DNA of 58,607 nucleotides, taken from positions 1-58,607 of the forward strand of contig NZ_VKHP01000021.1 in NCBI RefSeq assembly GCF_010811875.1, in the 5' to 3' direction. Of this stretch, positions 1 through 7,957 are shown in pieces. The notes beneath the pieces were generated by a model. It saw only the letters and a program-made list of their open reading frames with translations. It searched no databases and was not told the origin of the DNA. Position numbers and translations under genes: made by a program. The first letter of the stretch is position 1. The number at the start of each line of letters is the position of its first letter. The stretch comes from Bradyrhizobium uaiense. GTDB lineage: Bacteria; Pseudomonadota; Alphaproteobacteria; Rhizobiales; Xanthobacteraceae.

Positions 1-667
1 GCTGATCGGTAACCCGGACGTGCTGCTGCTCGATGATCCCTTGCGCAACGTCGACGCCAAGCTGCGCTACGAGATGCGGCTCGAGCTGCCGAACCTGCTG
101 CGGCGCGGGACGGCTGCCGTGCTCTACGTGACCCAGGACTATCGCGAGGCGATGGCGATCGCCGACCGCATCGCGGTACTGATTGATGGCCGGCTCGCGC
201 AAGTCGCGACGCCCGCCGATATCTATGCCCAGCCCGCCTCGGTCGCGATCGCGCGATTGTTCGGCGATCCGACCATCAACCTCGCCGAGGTATCTCCAGT
301 TGTAGAGCACGGCATGCTGTCGGCCGCCGTTGCAGGCGCCAGAATGCGGCTCGGGAGCGCCGATCGGGCAGCGTCGCTCGGTTCATGCTGGCTTGGCGTC
401 CGGCCGGAGGATCTGGTGGTGTCGTCTGCGTCGGCTGACGATGGCATCCCGGCGCGTATTCTCGCGATCACGCCGATGCATGAGAAGGCGGTACTGCTGC
501 TCCGTCTCGCCGACGGAACGGAGTGGCTGGCGGCGCTGCCGCCGGATGCGCCGCAAGGTGCCGCCGACGATACGGTTTTCATCCGCTTCGCGCCTGAAGC
601 TGCGATGCTGTTCGATCGCGCAACCGGGCTGCGGATCGGGCCGTCGCCCCGGCTCAAGGCGGCATAG
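1..667 (+). CDS. ABC transporter ATP-binding protein, C-terminal part (5' end outside window)
   Basis: The reading frame is open from base 2 and ends at a TAG at 665-667, so only the last ~220 residues are visible. It is the C-terminal half of a MalK/UgpC-type sugar-importer ATPase: Walker B region LLLDDPL, D-loop NVDAKLR, H-loop region YVTQDYREAM, then the regulatory OB-fold-like tail. Two catalytic positions differ from consensus. The Walker B glutamate is Asp (LDDP for LDEP), and the switch histidine is Gln (VTQD for VTHD). This suggests a poorly hydrolytic subunit that works with the second ATPase just downstream, as in the GlpS/GlpT-type pairs of rhizobial glycerol importers. Permeases and binding protein would lie left of the window. 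The family is sure; the substrate is not. Confidence 0.9.
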   Translation, partial: LIGNPDVLLLDDPLRNVDAKLRYEMRLELPNLLRRGTAAVLYVTQDYREAMAIADRIAVLIDGRLAQVATPADIYAQPASVAIARLFGDPTINLAEVSPVVEHGMLSAAVAGARMRLGSADRAASLGSCWLGVRPEDLVVSSASADDGIPARILAITPMHEKAVLLLRLADGTEWLAALPPDAPQGAADDTVFIRFAPEAAMLFDRATGLRIGPSPRLKAA

Positions 668-679
668 GAGCGGATGGTC

Positions 680-1795
680 ATGGACATGCTCGAGCTTCGA
701 GGCATCGACAAGGTCTACCAGAGCCGCGGCAAGCCGCCGGTGCATGCCGTGCGCGCGCTCGACATGGCGGTCGAGAAGGGTGAGATCGTCGCGCTGTTGG
801 GATCGTCGGGCTGCGGCAAGACCTCGACATTGCGCATGATCGCGGGGTTCGAGGACGTCTCGGCCGGATCGATCGCGCTCGGCGGACGGCGGATCCACGA
901 GCTGCCGCCGGCGCGGCGCAAGGTCGCGATGGCCTTCGAGGGCTACTCGCTCTATCCGCCGCTCACGGTCCGTGAGAACATCGCGTTCGCACTGAAATCC
1001 GCCCAGCTGCCACGAGCTGAGGTCACGCGTCGCGTCGACGAGATCGCCCGCCTGGTCGAGATCGAGGACATCCTCGACAGCTATCCGCGCGCGATCTCCG
1101 GCGGCCAGCAGCAGCGCGTGTCGCTGGCGCGGGCGCTGGTGCGCGACGCCGATCTCTATCTGCTCGACGAGCCGATGGGGCAGCTCGAGCCGCAGCTGCG
1201 CGCGGTGCTGCGCGGCCGGATCAAGAGCCTGCTCGCCGAGCGCGGCATGACCGCGATCTTCGTCACCCACGACCAGACCGAAGCGAGCGCGCTGGCCGAC
1301 CGCATCGCGGTGATGGAAGGCGGCGTGCTGCAGCAGTTCGCCAGTGAGAAGGAGCTGAAGGGCCGGCCGGCCAATCTGTTCGTCGCGAGCTTCATCGGCG
1401 AGCCGCCGATGAACCTGCTCGACGCCGAGGTGGCGCGCTCGGATGGCGGCTTCCGCCTGTCGGTCGGAACCGACATGCGTTTCGATATCGGCGGCGCCGG
1501 GCTGGACCGTGAGGTAGTGAAGGCGCTCGCCGGCACATCCGAGGTGCGGATCGGCATTCGTCCGCAGAAGATCGCGGTCGGGACCGGCGGCGTCAGGGTC
1601 AAGGTCGTCTCCAACCAGTGGCTCGGCGATCAGTCGCATATCGCCGGCGATTGCGGCGGCCGCATGCTGATCGCAGTCACGCCGGGCCGCGTCGCCGCAC
1701 GGCCGGGCGAGATTGTCCCGTTCGCGCTGGAGCCGCGTCACCTGCACATCTTCGGCAGCGACGGAAGCTGCATCCGCCATGCGGAGGTGTCGTGA
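680..1795 (+). CDS. ABC transporter ATP-binding protein (MalK/UgpC/GlpT type)
   Basis: This is a full-length sugar/polyol importer ATPase of about 371 residues. Walker A is GSSGCGKTS near residue 45, the signature is SGGQQQR, Walker B is LYLLDEP and the H-loop is FVTHDQTEA, followed by a C-terminal regulatory domain. The Q-loop is unusual: AFEGYSLYP with Glu where most homologues have Gln. The D-loop is also altered (GQLEPQLR). I chose ATG 680 over ATG 674 because the AGGAG at 666-670, which overlaps the stop of the preceding ATPase gene, is 9 bases from 680 but only 3 from 674. It probably pairs with the upstream degenerate ATPase to form an asymmetric heterodimer. The following kinase gene starts 2 bases after its stop, so the genes form one operon. 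Confidence 0.93.
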   Translation: MDMLELRGIDKVYQSRGKPPVHAVRALDMAVEKGEIVALLGSSGCGKTSTLRMIAGFEDVSAGSIALGGRRIHELPPARRKVAMAFEGYSLYPPLTVRENIAFALKSAQLPRAEVTRRVDEIARLVEIEDILDSYPRAISGGQQQRVSLARALVRDADLYLLDEPMGQLEPQLRAVLRGRIKSLLAERGMTAIFVTHDQTEASALADRIAVMEGGVLQQFASEKELKGRPANLFVASFIGEPPMNLLDAEVARSDGGFRLSVGTDMRFDIGGAGLDREVVKALAGTSEVRIGIRPQKIAVGTGGVRVKVVSNQWLGDQSHIAGDCGGRMLIAVTPGRVAARPGEIVPFALEPRHLHIFGSDGSCIRHAEVS

Positions 1796-1797
1796 CG

Positions 1798-3378
1798 ATG
1801 GCAGCTTCTGCAAGCCGCGACGTCATCATCGGCATCGATGCCGGCACCTCGCTGATCAAGGCGGTAGCGTTCACGCTCGCCGGCAAGCAGCTTGCCGATG
1901 TCTCGCGGCCGAATGCGTACAGCAGCCTGGCCGGTGGCCATGTCGAGCAGGATATGGCGCGGACCTGGAGCGACACGGTCGCGGTCATTCGCGCCCTCGC
2001 GAAGTCAGTGCCCGACTTGTCCGCACGGATCGCGGCGATCGCGGTGACCGGGCAGGGCGACGGGACCTGGCTGATCGACGACGACGGCCGGCCGGTTGCT
2101 CCGGCGCTGCTGTGGCTCGACTCGCGCGCCGGACGGCTGGTCGAGGCGATCCGCGGCAGCGAGCGCAATGCGGCTCTCTATCGCCGTACCGGCTCCGGGC
2201 TCAATGCCTGCCAGCAGGGGCCGCAACTGGCATGGCTGCAGGCGCATATGCCTGAGGCGATCGCGAAGGCGACAACAGCCTTCCACTGCAAGGACTGGCT
2301 CTATTTCCTGCTCACGGGCGAGCGCGCTACCGATCCGTCGGAGGCCACGTTCTCCTGCGGCGAATTCCGCAAGCGAGGTTTCGATGTGGAGACCGCGAGG
2401 TTGATCGGTATCGCCGAGCTGACGCGCCTGTTCCCGTCGGTCGTCGACGGTGCGGTGATGACGCATCCGCTCAGCGCGGCCGCGGCCACGGAGATTGGGC
2501 TGCCGGAAGGCGTGCCGGTCTGTCTTGGTTATGTCGATGTGATCTGCAACGCGCTCGGTGCCGGGCTGTACGATCCGTCGCCGGATGTCGGCTGCACGAT
2601 CCTCGGTTCGACCGGCATGCATATGCGGCTGGTGTCGAGCGCAGACGCGGTGACGCTGAACCGCGAGGCAACCGGCTACACCATGGCGTTCCCGGTGCCG
2701 GGTCACTATGCCCAGATGCAGTCCAATATGGCGGCGACGCTGAACATCGACTGGATGCTCGATCTCGCATGCGACTTGCTGGCGGCGGAGGGCGTCACGC
2801 GCACGCGCACCGAACTGATCCGCCGGCTCGACGATCAGGTGCTGCGGGCCAAGCCCGGCGAGGTGCTGTTCCATCCGTTCATTTCCGATGCCGGCGAGCG
2901 CGGGCCGTTCGTCGCGCATGAGGCCAGCGCGCAATTCTTCGGCCTGCGCTCGCGCCACCGCTATGGAGATTTGATGCGCGGCGTGATGGAGGGCTTGGCG
3001 TTTGCCGCACGGGATTGCTATGCCGCGATGGGGACGCTGCCGCGCGATGTCAGGATCACCGGCGGCGCGGCGAAGAGCCGTGCGCTCGGCGCAATTCTCG
3101 GGGCGGCGCTCGATTGCGACGTCCGCATCTGCAGCCGCACCGAGGCGGGCGCCGCAGGCGTGGCGATGATCGCGGCCGTGACGATCGATGCCTATCCCGA
3201 CATGCGCGCCTGCGCCGAGCAGTGGGTTGCGCCGCATCTGAGCGCTCCGCAATCGCCTGACGCCACGCTGGCGAAGCGCTACGCCAGCATCTTCCCGACC
3301 TATCTCGATGCCAGGCTGGCGTCGCGGCCGGTCTGGAAGCAACTCGCCGCGCTGCGCGCCGGAGGCGACCATGTCTAA
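1798..3378 (+). CDS. FGGY-family carbohydrate (polyol) kinase
   Basis: The product is a cytoplasmic kinase of 526 residues that phosphorylates an incoming sugar or polyol with ATP. The N-terminus has the FGGY phosphate-1 motif GIDAGTSLIKAVAF, then VTGQGDGTWLID, the substrate-domain stretch CKDWLYFLLTGE, and a C-terminal ATP-binding part with ITGGAAKSRALG. Overall it resembles erythritol kinase EryA and xylulokinases. Start ATG 1798 lies just after the upstream ATPase stop (1793-1795); an in-frame GTG at 1792 would overlap that stop and is an alternative. Its end overlaps the next start by 8 bases. Together with the GlpD/EryB-like dehydrogenase downstream it suggests phosphorylation and then oxidation of a C3-C5 polyol. 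The exact substrate cannot be read from sequence. Confidence 0.9.
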   Translation: MAASASRDVIIGIDAGTSLIKAVAFTLAGKQLADVSRPNAYSSLAGGHVEQDMARTWSDTVAVIRALAKSVPDLSARIAAIAVTGQGDGTWLIDDDGRPVAPALLWLDSRAGRLVEAIRGSERNAALYRRTGSGLNACQQGPQLAWLQAHMPEAIAKATTAFHCKDWLYFLLTGERATDPSEATFSCGEFRKRGFDVETARLIGIAELTRLFPSVVDGAVMTHPLSAAAATEIGLPEGVPVCLGYVDVICNALGAGLYDPSPDVGCTILGSTGMHMRLVSSADAVTLNREATGYTMAFPVPGHYAQMQSNMAATLNIDWMLDLACDLLAAEGVTRTRTELIRRLDDQVLRAKPGEVLFHPFISDAGERGPFVAHEASAQFFGLRSRHRYGDLMRGVMEGLAFAARDCYAAMGTLPRDVRITGGAAKSRALGAILGAALDCDVRICSRTEAGAAGVAMIAAVTIDAYPDMRACAEQWVAPHLSAPQSPDATLAKRYASIFPTYLDARLASRPVWKQLAALRAGGDHV

Positions 3379-4411
3379 GTCCATCGCCATCGTCGGCGAC
3401 CGCTTCATGCTGCCCTCGGTGTTCGCCGAGCACATCCGCTCAGCCTGCGGCAATGACGTCGATATCCGGACCCTGGAGCAGCCCTGGCCGGACGAGCCGA
3501 TGGAGCACGGCTACGCCGGCTCGAAGCTCGATGGCCTGAAGGAATTCATGGGGCAGCCGGACGAGATCATCGACTTCATCGGCGATGCCGAACTCCTCGT
3601 CACCCACCTGGCGCCGATCTCGCGTTCGATGCTGGAGCGGCTGCCGACGCTGAAGTTCATCGCGGTGTCGCGGGGCGGCCCTGTCAACATCGACATGCAG
3701 GCGGCGCGCGACCACGATGTGCTGGTCGTCAACACGCCCGGCCGCAATGCGAGTGCGGTAGCGGAGTTCACCATCGGCGCCATTCTCGCCGAGACCCGCT
3801 TGATCCGCAGCGGCCATGAGGCGCTGCGTGGCGGCGAATGGCGCGGCGATCTCTATCGTGCCGACCGCACCGGGCGCGAGCTCGGCGAGATGACAGTCGG
3901 CATCGTTGGTTACGGTGCAATCGGCAGCCGTGTGGTCAAGCTGCTGAAGGCCTTCGGCTGCAAAATCCTGGTCGCCGACCCCTATGTCCAGCTCAGCGCT
4001 CAGGACCGCAATGATGGCGTCGAACATGTCGCGCTCGGCGAATTGCTCGGCCGCGCCGACGTCATTACGCTTCACGCGCGCGTCACGCCCGAGACCACCC
4101 GCTTTATCGGGCGCGAGGCGCTGGCCCGGTTCAAGCAGGGGGCGTTCCTGATCAACACCGCACGCGGTCCGCTGGTCGATTACGAGGCACTGTATGATGC
4201 GCTGGCATCGGGGCATCTTGGCGGCGCCATGCTCGACACTTTCGCGGTCGAGCCCGTCCCGGCGGACTGGCCGCTCTTGCGACTTCCCAACGTCACGCTG
4301 ACGCCGCACATTGCCGGCGCTTCGGTGCGTACCGTCACCGTGGCCGCCGAGCAGGCGGCCGAGGAGGTTCGCCGCTTCCTGGCCGGCGAGCCACCACGCA
4401 ATCCGTGCTGA
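3371..4411 (+). CDS. D-isomer-specific 2-hydroxyacid dehydrogenase family protein
   Basis: This is an NAD(P)-dependent oxidoreductase of 346 residues in the phosphoglycerate dehydrogenase/FDH superfamily. The Rossmann fingerprint GIVGYGAIGSRVVK is near the middle, preceded by the substrate-domain segment and followed by the catalytic Arg in NTARGPLVDYEAL and the catalytic His in TPHIAGASVRT. The start ATG lies inside the last codons of the kinase gene (8-base overlap), so translation is probably coupled. In a polyol operon it could reduce or oxidise a hydroxyacid intermediate such as an erythronate- or glycerate-like compound, but that is inference. The N-terminal domain (VGDRFMLPSVFAEHI) is longer than in minimal GyaR-type enzymes. 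Confidence 0.9.
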   Translation: MSKSIAIVGDRFMLPSVFAEHIRSACGNDVDIRTLEQPWPDEPMEHGYAGSKLDGLKEFMGQPDEIIDFIGDAELLVTHLAPISRSMLERLPTLKFIAVSRGGPVNIDMQAARDHDVLVVNTPGRNASAVAEFTIGAILAETRLIRSGHEALRGGEWRGDLYRADRTGRELGEMTVGIVGYGAIGSRVVKLLKAFGCKILVADPYVQLSAQDRNDGVEHVALGELLGRADVITLHARVTPETTRFIGREALARFKQGAFLINTARGPLVDYEALYDALASGHLGGAMLDTFAVEPVPADWPLLRLPNVTLTPHIAGASVRTVTVAAEQAAEEVRRFLAGEPPRNPC

Positions 4412-4446
4412 AGACGCAATCTGTGTTGAAGAGAAAGGCATTACGT

Positions 4447-5175
4447 ATGACCCGTGAGGAACGACAATTGCGCGAGGCCGTTATCGCCAAGTGCCGATGG
4501 ATGAATGCGTCGGGTCTCAACCAGGGGACATCAGGCAACATTTCCGCCCGCTACAAGGACCGGATGCTGATCACGCCGTCGGCGACCCCCTACGATTCGA
4601 TGAAGCCGGAGATGATCGCCTCGATGCCGCTGGAGGGCGACTACGGCACGTGGGAGGGACCGCTGCAGCCGTCCACCGAATGGCGCTTCCATCTCGACAT
4701 CACGCGCGCCCGGCCCGATGTCGGCGCCATCGTCCATACCCATTCGACCTATGCGACCGTGCTCGCGATCGCGCGCAAGCCGATCCCGGCCTGCCACTAC
4801 ATGATGGCGGCGTTCGGCGGCGCGGACATCCGCTGCGCCGGCTACGCGCGCTACGGCACCAAGGAATTGTCCGATCACGCGATCGTCGCGCTGGAAGGCC
4901 GCAATGGCTGCCTGCTCGCCAACCACGGCATGATCGCGCTGGGCGCGAATCTCGACAAGGCGATGTGGCTCGCGGTCGAGCTCGAGACCATCGCGAAGCA
5001 GTATTATCTCTCGCTCGCGCTCGATTCGCGCGTCATCCTCACGGATGAGGAGATCGCCGATACCGCGAAGGGGTTCTCCACCTATGGCCTGCAGGCGCCA
5101 AAGCCGACCAAGGCACGCGCGACGGCGAAGGCGGCGCCGCGCCGCGCCGAGAAACGGCGTAGCAGCAAGCGATGA
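4447..5175 (+). CDS. Class II aldolase/adducin-family protein (fuculose-phosphate aldolase-like)
   Basis: This is a 242-residue zinc-dependent class II aldolase of the AraD/FucA family, which cleaves or rearranges phosphorylated ketoses. The N-terminal GTSGNISAR, the zinc ligands in IVHTHSTYATVLA and the later NHGMIALG histidine are all present. I chose ATG 4447 because AGAAAGG lies about 9 bases upstream; the open frame extends back to a GTG at 4405 that overlaps the previous gene but has no ribosome site. The last ~25 residues are a Lys/Arg/Ala-rich tail absent from typical family members, possibly a late extension. The stop overlaps the next start (ATGA). Substrate is likely the phosphorylated product of the kinase and dehydrogenase of this operon. 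Confidence 0.9.
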   Translation: MTREERQLREAVIAKCRWMNASGLNQGTSGNISARYKDRMLITPSATPYDSMKPEMIASMPLEGDYGTWEGPLQPSTEWRFHLDITRARPDVGAIVHTHSTYATVLAIARKPIPACHYMMAAFGGADIRCAGYARYGTKELSDHAIVALEGRNGCLLANHGMIALGANLDKAMWLAVELETIAKQYYLSLALDSRVILTDEEIADTAKGFSTYGLQAPKPTKARATAKAAPRRAEKRRSSKR

Positions 5176-6680
5176 CGGGCGCTGCGCCGGTCGCAGGCAC
5201 GAATCACGGGCTGGTCGATATCGCTGTCATCGGTGGCGGCATCAATGGCGCCGGCATCGCCCGCGACGCGGCTGGTCGTGGGTTGAAGGTGCTGCTCTGC
5301 GAGAAGGATGATTTCGCCGAGGGCACCTCGTCGCGCTCGGGCAAGCTGATCCATGGCGGGCTGCGCTATCTCGAATACTACGAATTCCGCCTGGTGCGCG
5401 AGGCGCTGATCGAGCGCGAGGTGCTGCTCGCGTCCGCGCCCCACATCATCTGGCCGATGCGCTTCGTGCTGCCGCACTCGCCGGAGCAGCGGCCGGCCTG
5501 GCTGGTCCGCACCGGGCTGCTGCTCTACGACCATCTCGGCGGCCGCAAGCAACTGCCGGCGAGCCGCAGCCTGGATCTGTCGCAGGCCCCTGAAGGCGCG
5601 CCGCTGCATCAGGAGTTCCGGCGAGGCTTCGAATATTCGGATTGCTGGGTCGACGACAGCAGGCTGGTGATCCTGAATCTGATCGATGCGGCACAGAACG
5701 GCGCCCGTATCCTGCCGCGCACGCGAGCGGTGCGTGCGCGCCGCGATGGCGAGGTCTGGCTGCTGGAGATGCAGGGCCACGACGGCACGGCGCAAACCGT
5801 GCGATCGCGCGCGCTGGTCAACGCCGCCGGTCCGTGGGTCCAGGATGTCATCCAGGGCGTGGCCGGGCTGAACTCGGCGCAGAGCGTGCGGCTGGTCAAG
5901 GGCAGCCACATCGTGGTGCCGAAATTCTGGGCCGGGCCGCAGGCCTATCTGCTGCAAAATGCCGATCGCCGGGTGATCTTCGTCAATCCCTATGAGAACG
6001 ATCTCGCGTTGATCGGCACCACCGACATTCCCTATCAGGGGCGCGCCGAGGACGTCGCGATCGGCGCGGACGAGACCGACTATCTGTTGCAGGTGCTGCG
6101 CCGCTATTTCCGCACGCCGCCGCAGCCGAGCGAGATCGTGCACGCCTTCTCCGGCGTCCGGCCGCTCTATGACGACAATGCCGACAATCCGTCGGCCGTG
6201 ACCCGCGACTATGTGTTCGAGGTAGACGGCGCCGAGGGCGCGCCGCCGCTGCTCTCGATCTTCGGCGGCAAGATCACGACCTACCGGCGGCTGGCGGAGC
6301 AGGCGATGCAGCGCCTCGCGCCGTGGTTTCCCAAACTGTCGTCGGCCTGGACCGCGAACCGGCCGCTGCCGGGCGGCGACCTCGGCGGCAGCTTCGATGA
6401 TTTCTCGAATGGGCTGGCGCGCGACTATCCCGATCTGCCGCGAACGCTCATTCAGCACTATGCCCGTCTTTACGGGACGCTTGCGCGCGAACTGTTAGGG
6501 CCGGCGCGTACCTCCGTCGATCTCGGCCATCATTTCGGCGGTGACTTCTATGAACGCGAGGCGGCGTATCTCCGCGAGATGGAGTGGGCCAGGCGTTCTG
6601 CCGATTTCCTGGATCGACGCACCAAGCACGGCCTGCATCTGACGCCGGCGCAGCGGCACGCGTTTGAGAATTACCTGTAG
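5172..6680 (+). CDS. GlpD/EryB-like FAD-dependent polyol-phosphate dehydrogenase
   Basis: This 502-residue flavoprotein of the glycerol-3-phosphate dehydrogenase family feeds electrons from a polyol phosphate to the quinone pool. The N-terminal dinucleotide fold IAVIGGGINGAGIARDAAG is followed by the FAD-contact segment GTSSRSGKLIHGGLRYLEYY. Later come FSGVRPLYDD and FGGKITTYR, all diagnostic of GlpD/EryB. The size matches both E. coli GlpD and Brucella erythritol-phosphate dehydrogenase EryB, and the EryA-like kinase upstream makes a polyol phosphate other than glycerol 3-phosphate equally possible. It overlaps the aldolase gene by 4 bases (ATGA) and is the last gene of the operon. No convincing terminator hairpin was seen after the stop. 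Confidence 0.92.
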   Translation: MTGAAPVAGTNHGLVDIAVIGGGINGAGIARDAAGRGLKVLLCEKDDFAEGTSSRSGKLIHGGLRYLEYYEFRLVREALIEREVLLASAPHIIWPMRFVLPHSPEQRPAWLVRTGLLLYDHLGGRKQLPASRSLDLSQAPEGAPLHQEFRRGFEYSDCWVDDSRLVILNLIDAAQNGARILPRTRAVRARRDGEVWLLEMQGHDGTAQTVRSRALVNAAGPWVQDVIQGVAGLNSAQSVRLVKGSHIVVPKFWAGPQAYLLQNADRRVIFVNPYENDLALIGTTDIPYQGRAEDVAIGADETDYLLQVLRRYFRTPPQPSEIVHAFSGVRPLYDDNADNPSAVTRDYVFEVDGAEGAPPLLSIFGGKITTYRRLAEQAMQRLAPWFPKLSSAWTANRPLPGGDLGGSFDDFSNGLARDYPDLPRTLIQHYARLYGTLARELLGPARTSVDLGHHFGGDFYEREAAYLREMEWARRSADFLDRRTKHGLHLTPAQRHAFENYL

Positions 6681-6730
6681 AACGGATCCGCATCCGGGCG
6701 GGGCGCGCTCCGGTCAAGTCATCGGTCCAT

Positions 6731-6776
6731 TGGTGGGCCCGGCAGGACTCGAACCTGCAACCAGACCGTTATGAGC
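6731..6776 (-). other. 3' fragment of tRNA-Ile(CAT), probable integration attachment site
   Basis: Read on the minus strand, this is the 3' part of an alphaproteobacterial tRNA-Ile2 gene. It contains the anticodon loop CTCATAA, the 3' anticodon strand, the T arm GCAGGTTCGAGTCCTGC (a perfect 5-bp stem) and the acceptor end GGGCCCACCA. The match stops inside the 5' side of the anticodon stem; no D arm or 5' acceptor strand follows. Such 3' tRNA ends are left at one edge of elements that integrate into tRNA genes. By its orientation the element should lie at higher coordinates and the ancestral chromosome at lower ones. The recall of the full tRNA is from memory and should be confirmed by alignment. 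Confidence 0.8.
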
Positions 6777-6919
6777 GGCAGGACAAGGGATGCGGCCGTT
6801 GATTTTTCAGCATTTTTTGTGATGTTTGGCCGCGTTTATCGCTCTTGGAGGGATCGTTTCTGGTGCGAAACTGGTGCGGTCGGCTTAGCCTTCGATCCCG
6901 ACCGCTGAACGGCTTGGCT

Positions 6920-6948
6920 CGCGGGTTCGACTTCCACTCTCTCCGCCA
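6920..6948 (+). other. tRNA-Ser-like 3' end remnant
   Basis: The stretch CGGGTTCGACTTCCACTC followed by TCTCCGCCA resembles the T arm, acceptor strand and CCA end of a tRNA-Ser gene, with about three mismatches to the usual end. No complete tRNA precedes it. It lies 144 bases from the tRNA-Ile fragment and in the opposite orientation. It may be a decayed attachment site or a chance match. Confidence 0.35.
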
Positions 6949-7199
6949 TTTCTACGATCTTGTGCGCCGGACTACGATATCGTCCGATTTCGTGCGCCTT
7001 GAATTCGTTGTTCGTGTCGGATGCACGCCAACGGCTAGCTATGATTACTCCAAGGTCGCAACTCCGAAGGCATCGATCAGAGGCAGAACGACAAAGCCTG
7101 GAGTTAGCACACGAACATGGTTCAGCTTGATAGGACCAATGCCCGTTTAGCCCGACGGCACCCCGGGAGGCTGCATGTCTCTGGGTGAAGTGAGTGCGC

Positions 7200-7808
7200 T
7201 CAGCTCTTCGAGCTAGAGCCCTTCAGCGCATTCCAAGCTGCTTGATTGGCCCGATCGAACGCCTTGCGGGATTCCGCGAGCGCTGCGCTCAGCACGGACC
7301 ATGACTCGCTGCCGGCCTGCTTTAGCTGCTGCAGACGCGCTTCCGCCTCTGATGCATCGAATTTCATCTGCTTGAGAGCGGCATCGAAGTCCCCGGTGTG
7401 GGTTGCCGCCACCTTGCCGGCCGCCACCCGGAACTTGTCTGCGGCCTCGCGCCAAGCCTTTGCCTGCGCGGCGGCGATGTCCTTGAAAGTCGCTTGCTGC
7501 TGCTCGAGCTGCTTGCCGGCGCCTTCGAAGTAGGTCTTCATCTGCGCCTCGAACCCGCTCCATTGCTTCTCGAGTTCTGTCCTGCTGCGTGCCCAAGCCG
7601 CTTCGCCGGCTTCGGCTTGCATCTTGAGCTGCACCTGGAATTCGTCGCGGCGCTTCTTCAGATCGGCGATGATCTGCTCTGCTTTGACCTTGGATTCGGC
7701 CTTCGCCTGCCCGGTCTTCACCTCGAACGAGGCGAGTGCGGCATCCATCTCGTCGATGCGCTCCTTGGCCCAATTCAGGTAAAAATGCACGCTGCTCTGC
7801 TCTGTCAT
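7200..7808 (-). CDS. Coiled-coil protein of unknown function
   Basis: This is a 202-residue soluble protein that is almost entirely charged or Ala/Gln-rich helix. Heptad-like stretches such as MDAALASFEVKTGQAKAESK and QLEQQQATFKDIAAAQAKAW occur throughout. There is no signal peptide and no membrane segment. The pattern resembles phasin-like or apolipoprotein-like amphipathic helical proteins, but I do not recognise a defined family. A GGAGA ribosome site lies 5 bases before the ATG. It stands apart from the minus-strand run to its right by 150 bases, and a 16-base inverted repeat lies 56 bases upstream. A PHB-granule or surface role would fit the ketone-body genes nearby but is only a guess. 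Confidence 0.8.
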   Translation of the reverse strand: MTEQSSVHFYLNWAKERIDEMDAALASFEVKTGQAKAESKVKAEQIIADLKKRRDEFQVQLKMQAEAGEAAWARSRTELEKQWSGFEAQMKTYFEGAGKQLEQQQATFKDIAAAQAKAWREAADKFRVAAGKVAATHTGDFDAALKQMKFDASEAEARLQQLKQAGSESWSVLSAALAESRKAFDRANQAAWNALKGSSSKS

Positions 7809-7863
7809 GATCGTCTCCGCTGACTGCTTGAATTGAATGATCTCCCAGGTCGACCCTGCAGAT

Positions 7864-7879
7864 GTTGACTTGAGTCAAC
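7864..7879. promoter_or_regulatory. Inverted repeat upstream of the coiled-coil gene
   Basis: GTTGACT and AGTCAAC face each other across two bases, a perfect 7+2+7 dyad. It lies 56 bases before the start of the minus-strand gene at 7808 and could be its operator. No regulator can be assigned. Confidence 0.4.
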
Positions 7880-7957
7880 TGCCCCGATTGTCTGGTGCCG
7901 CGTCCCTCAGGCCGCGAGATAGGGAAACAGCCTTGCCCCGTTACCGTGCGCCGTTGA

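Larger units (their letters stand above)
6681..7199. other. Intergenic junction without a supported gene
   Basis: Between the polyol operon and the coiled-coil gene there is no convincing reading frame. The only contents I can support are the two tRNA 3' fragments. The open frame at 6845-7150 on the plus strand overlaps one of the tRNA-like remnants and has no protein-like pattern. Confidence 0.6.

Noticed and set aside
383..1813. Long minus-strand open frame opposite the second ATPase gene
   Set aside because: Antisense shadow of a clear ABC ATPase with all motifs; its translation is Arg/Ala/His-rich low-information sequence.
2005..3453. 482-codon minus-strand frame opposite the FGGY kinase
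   Set aside because: High-GC antisense frame with no family motif, while the plus strand carries an unambiguous kinase.
6845..7150. 101-codon plus-strand frame in the junction region
   Set aside because: It overlaps the tRNA-Ser-like remnant and has no ribosome site or protein-like pattern.
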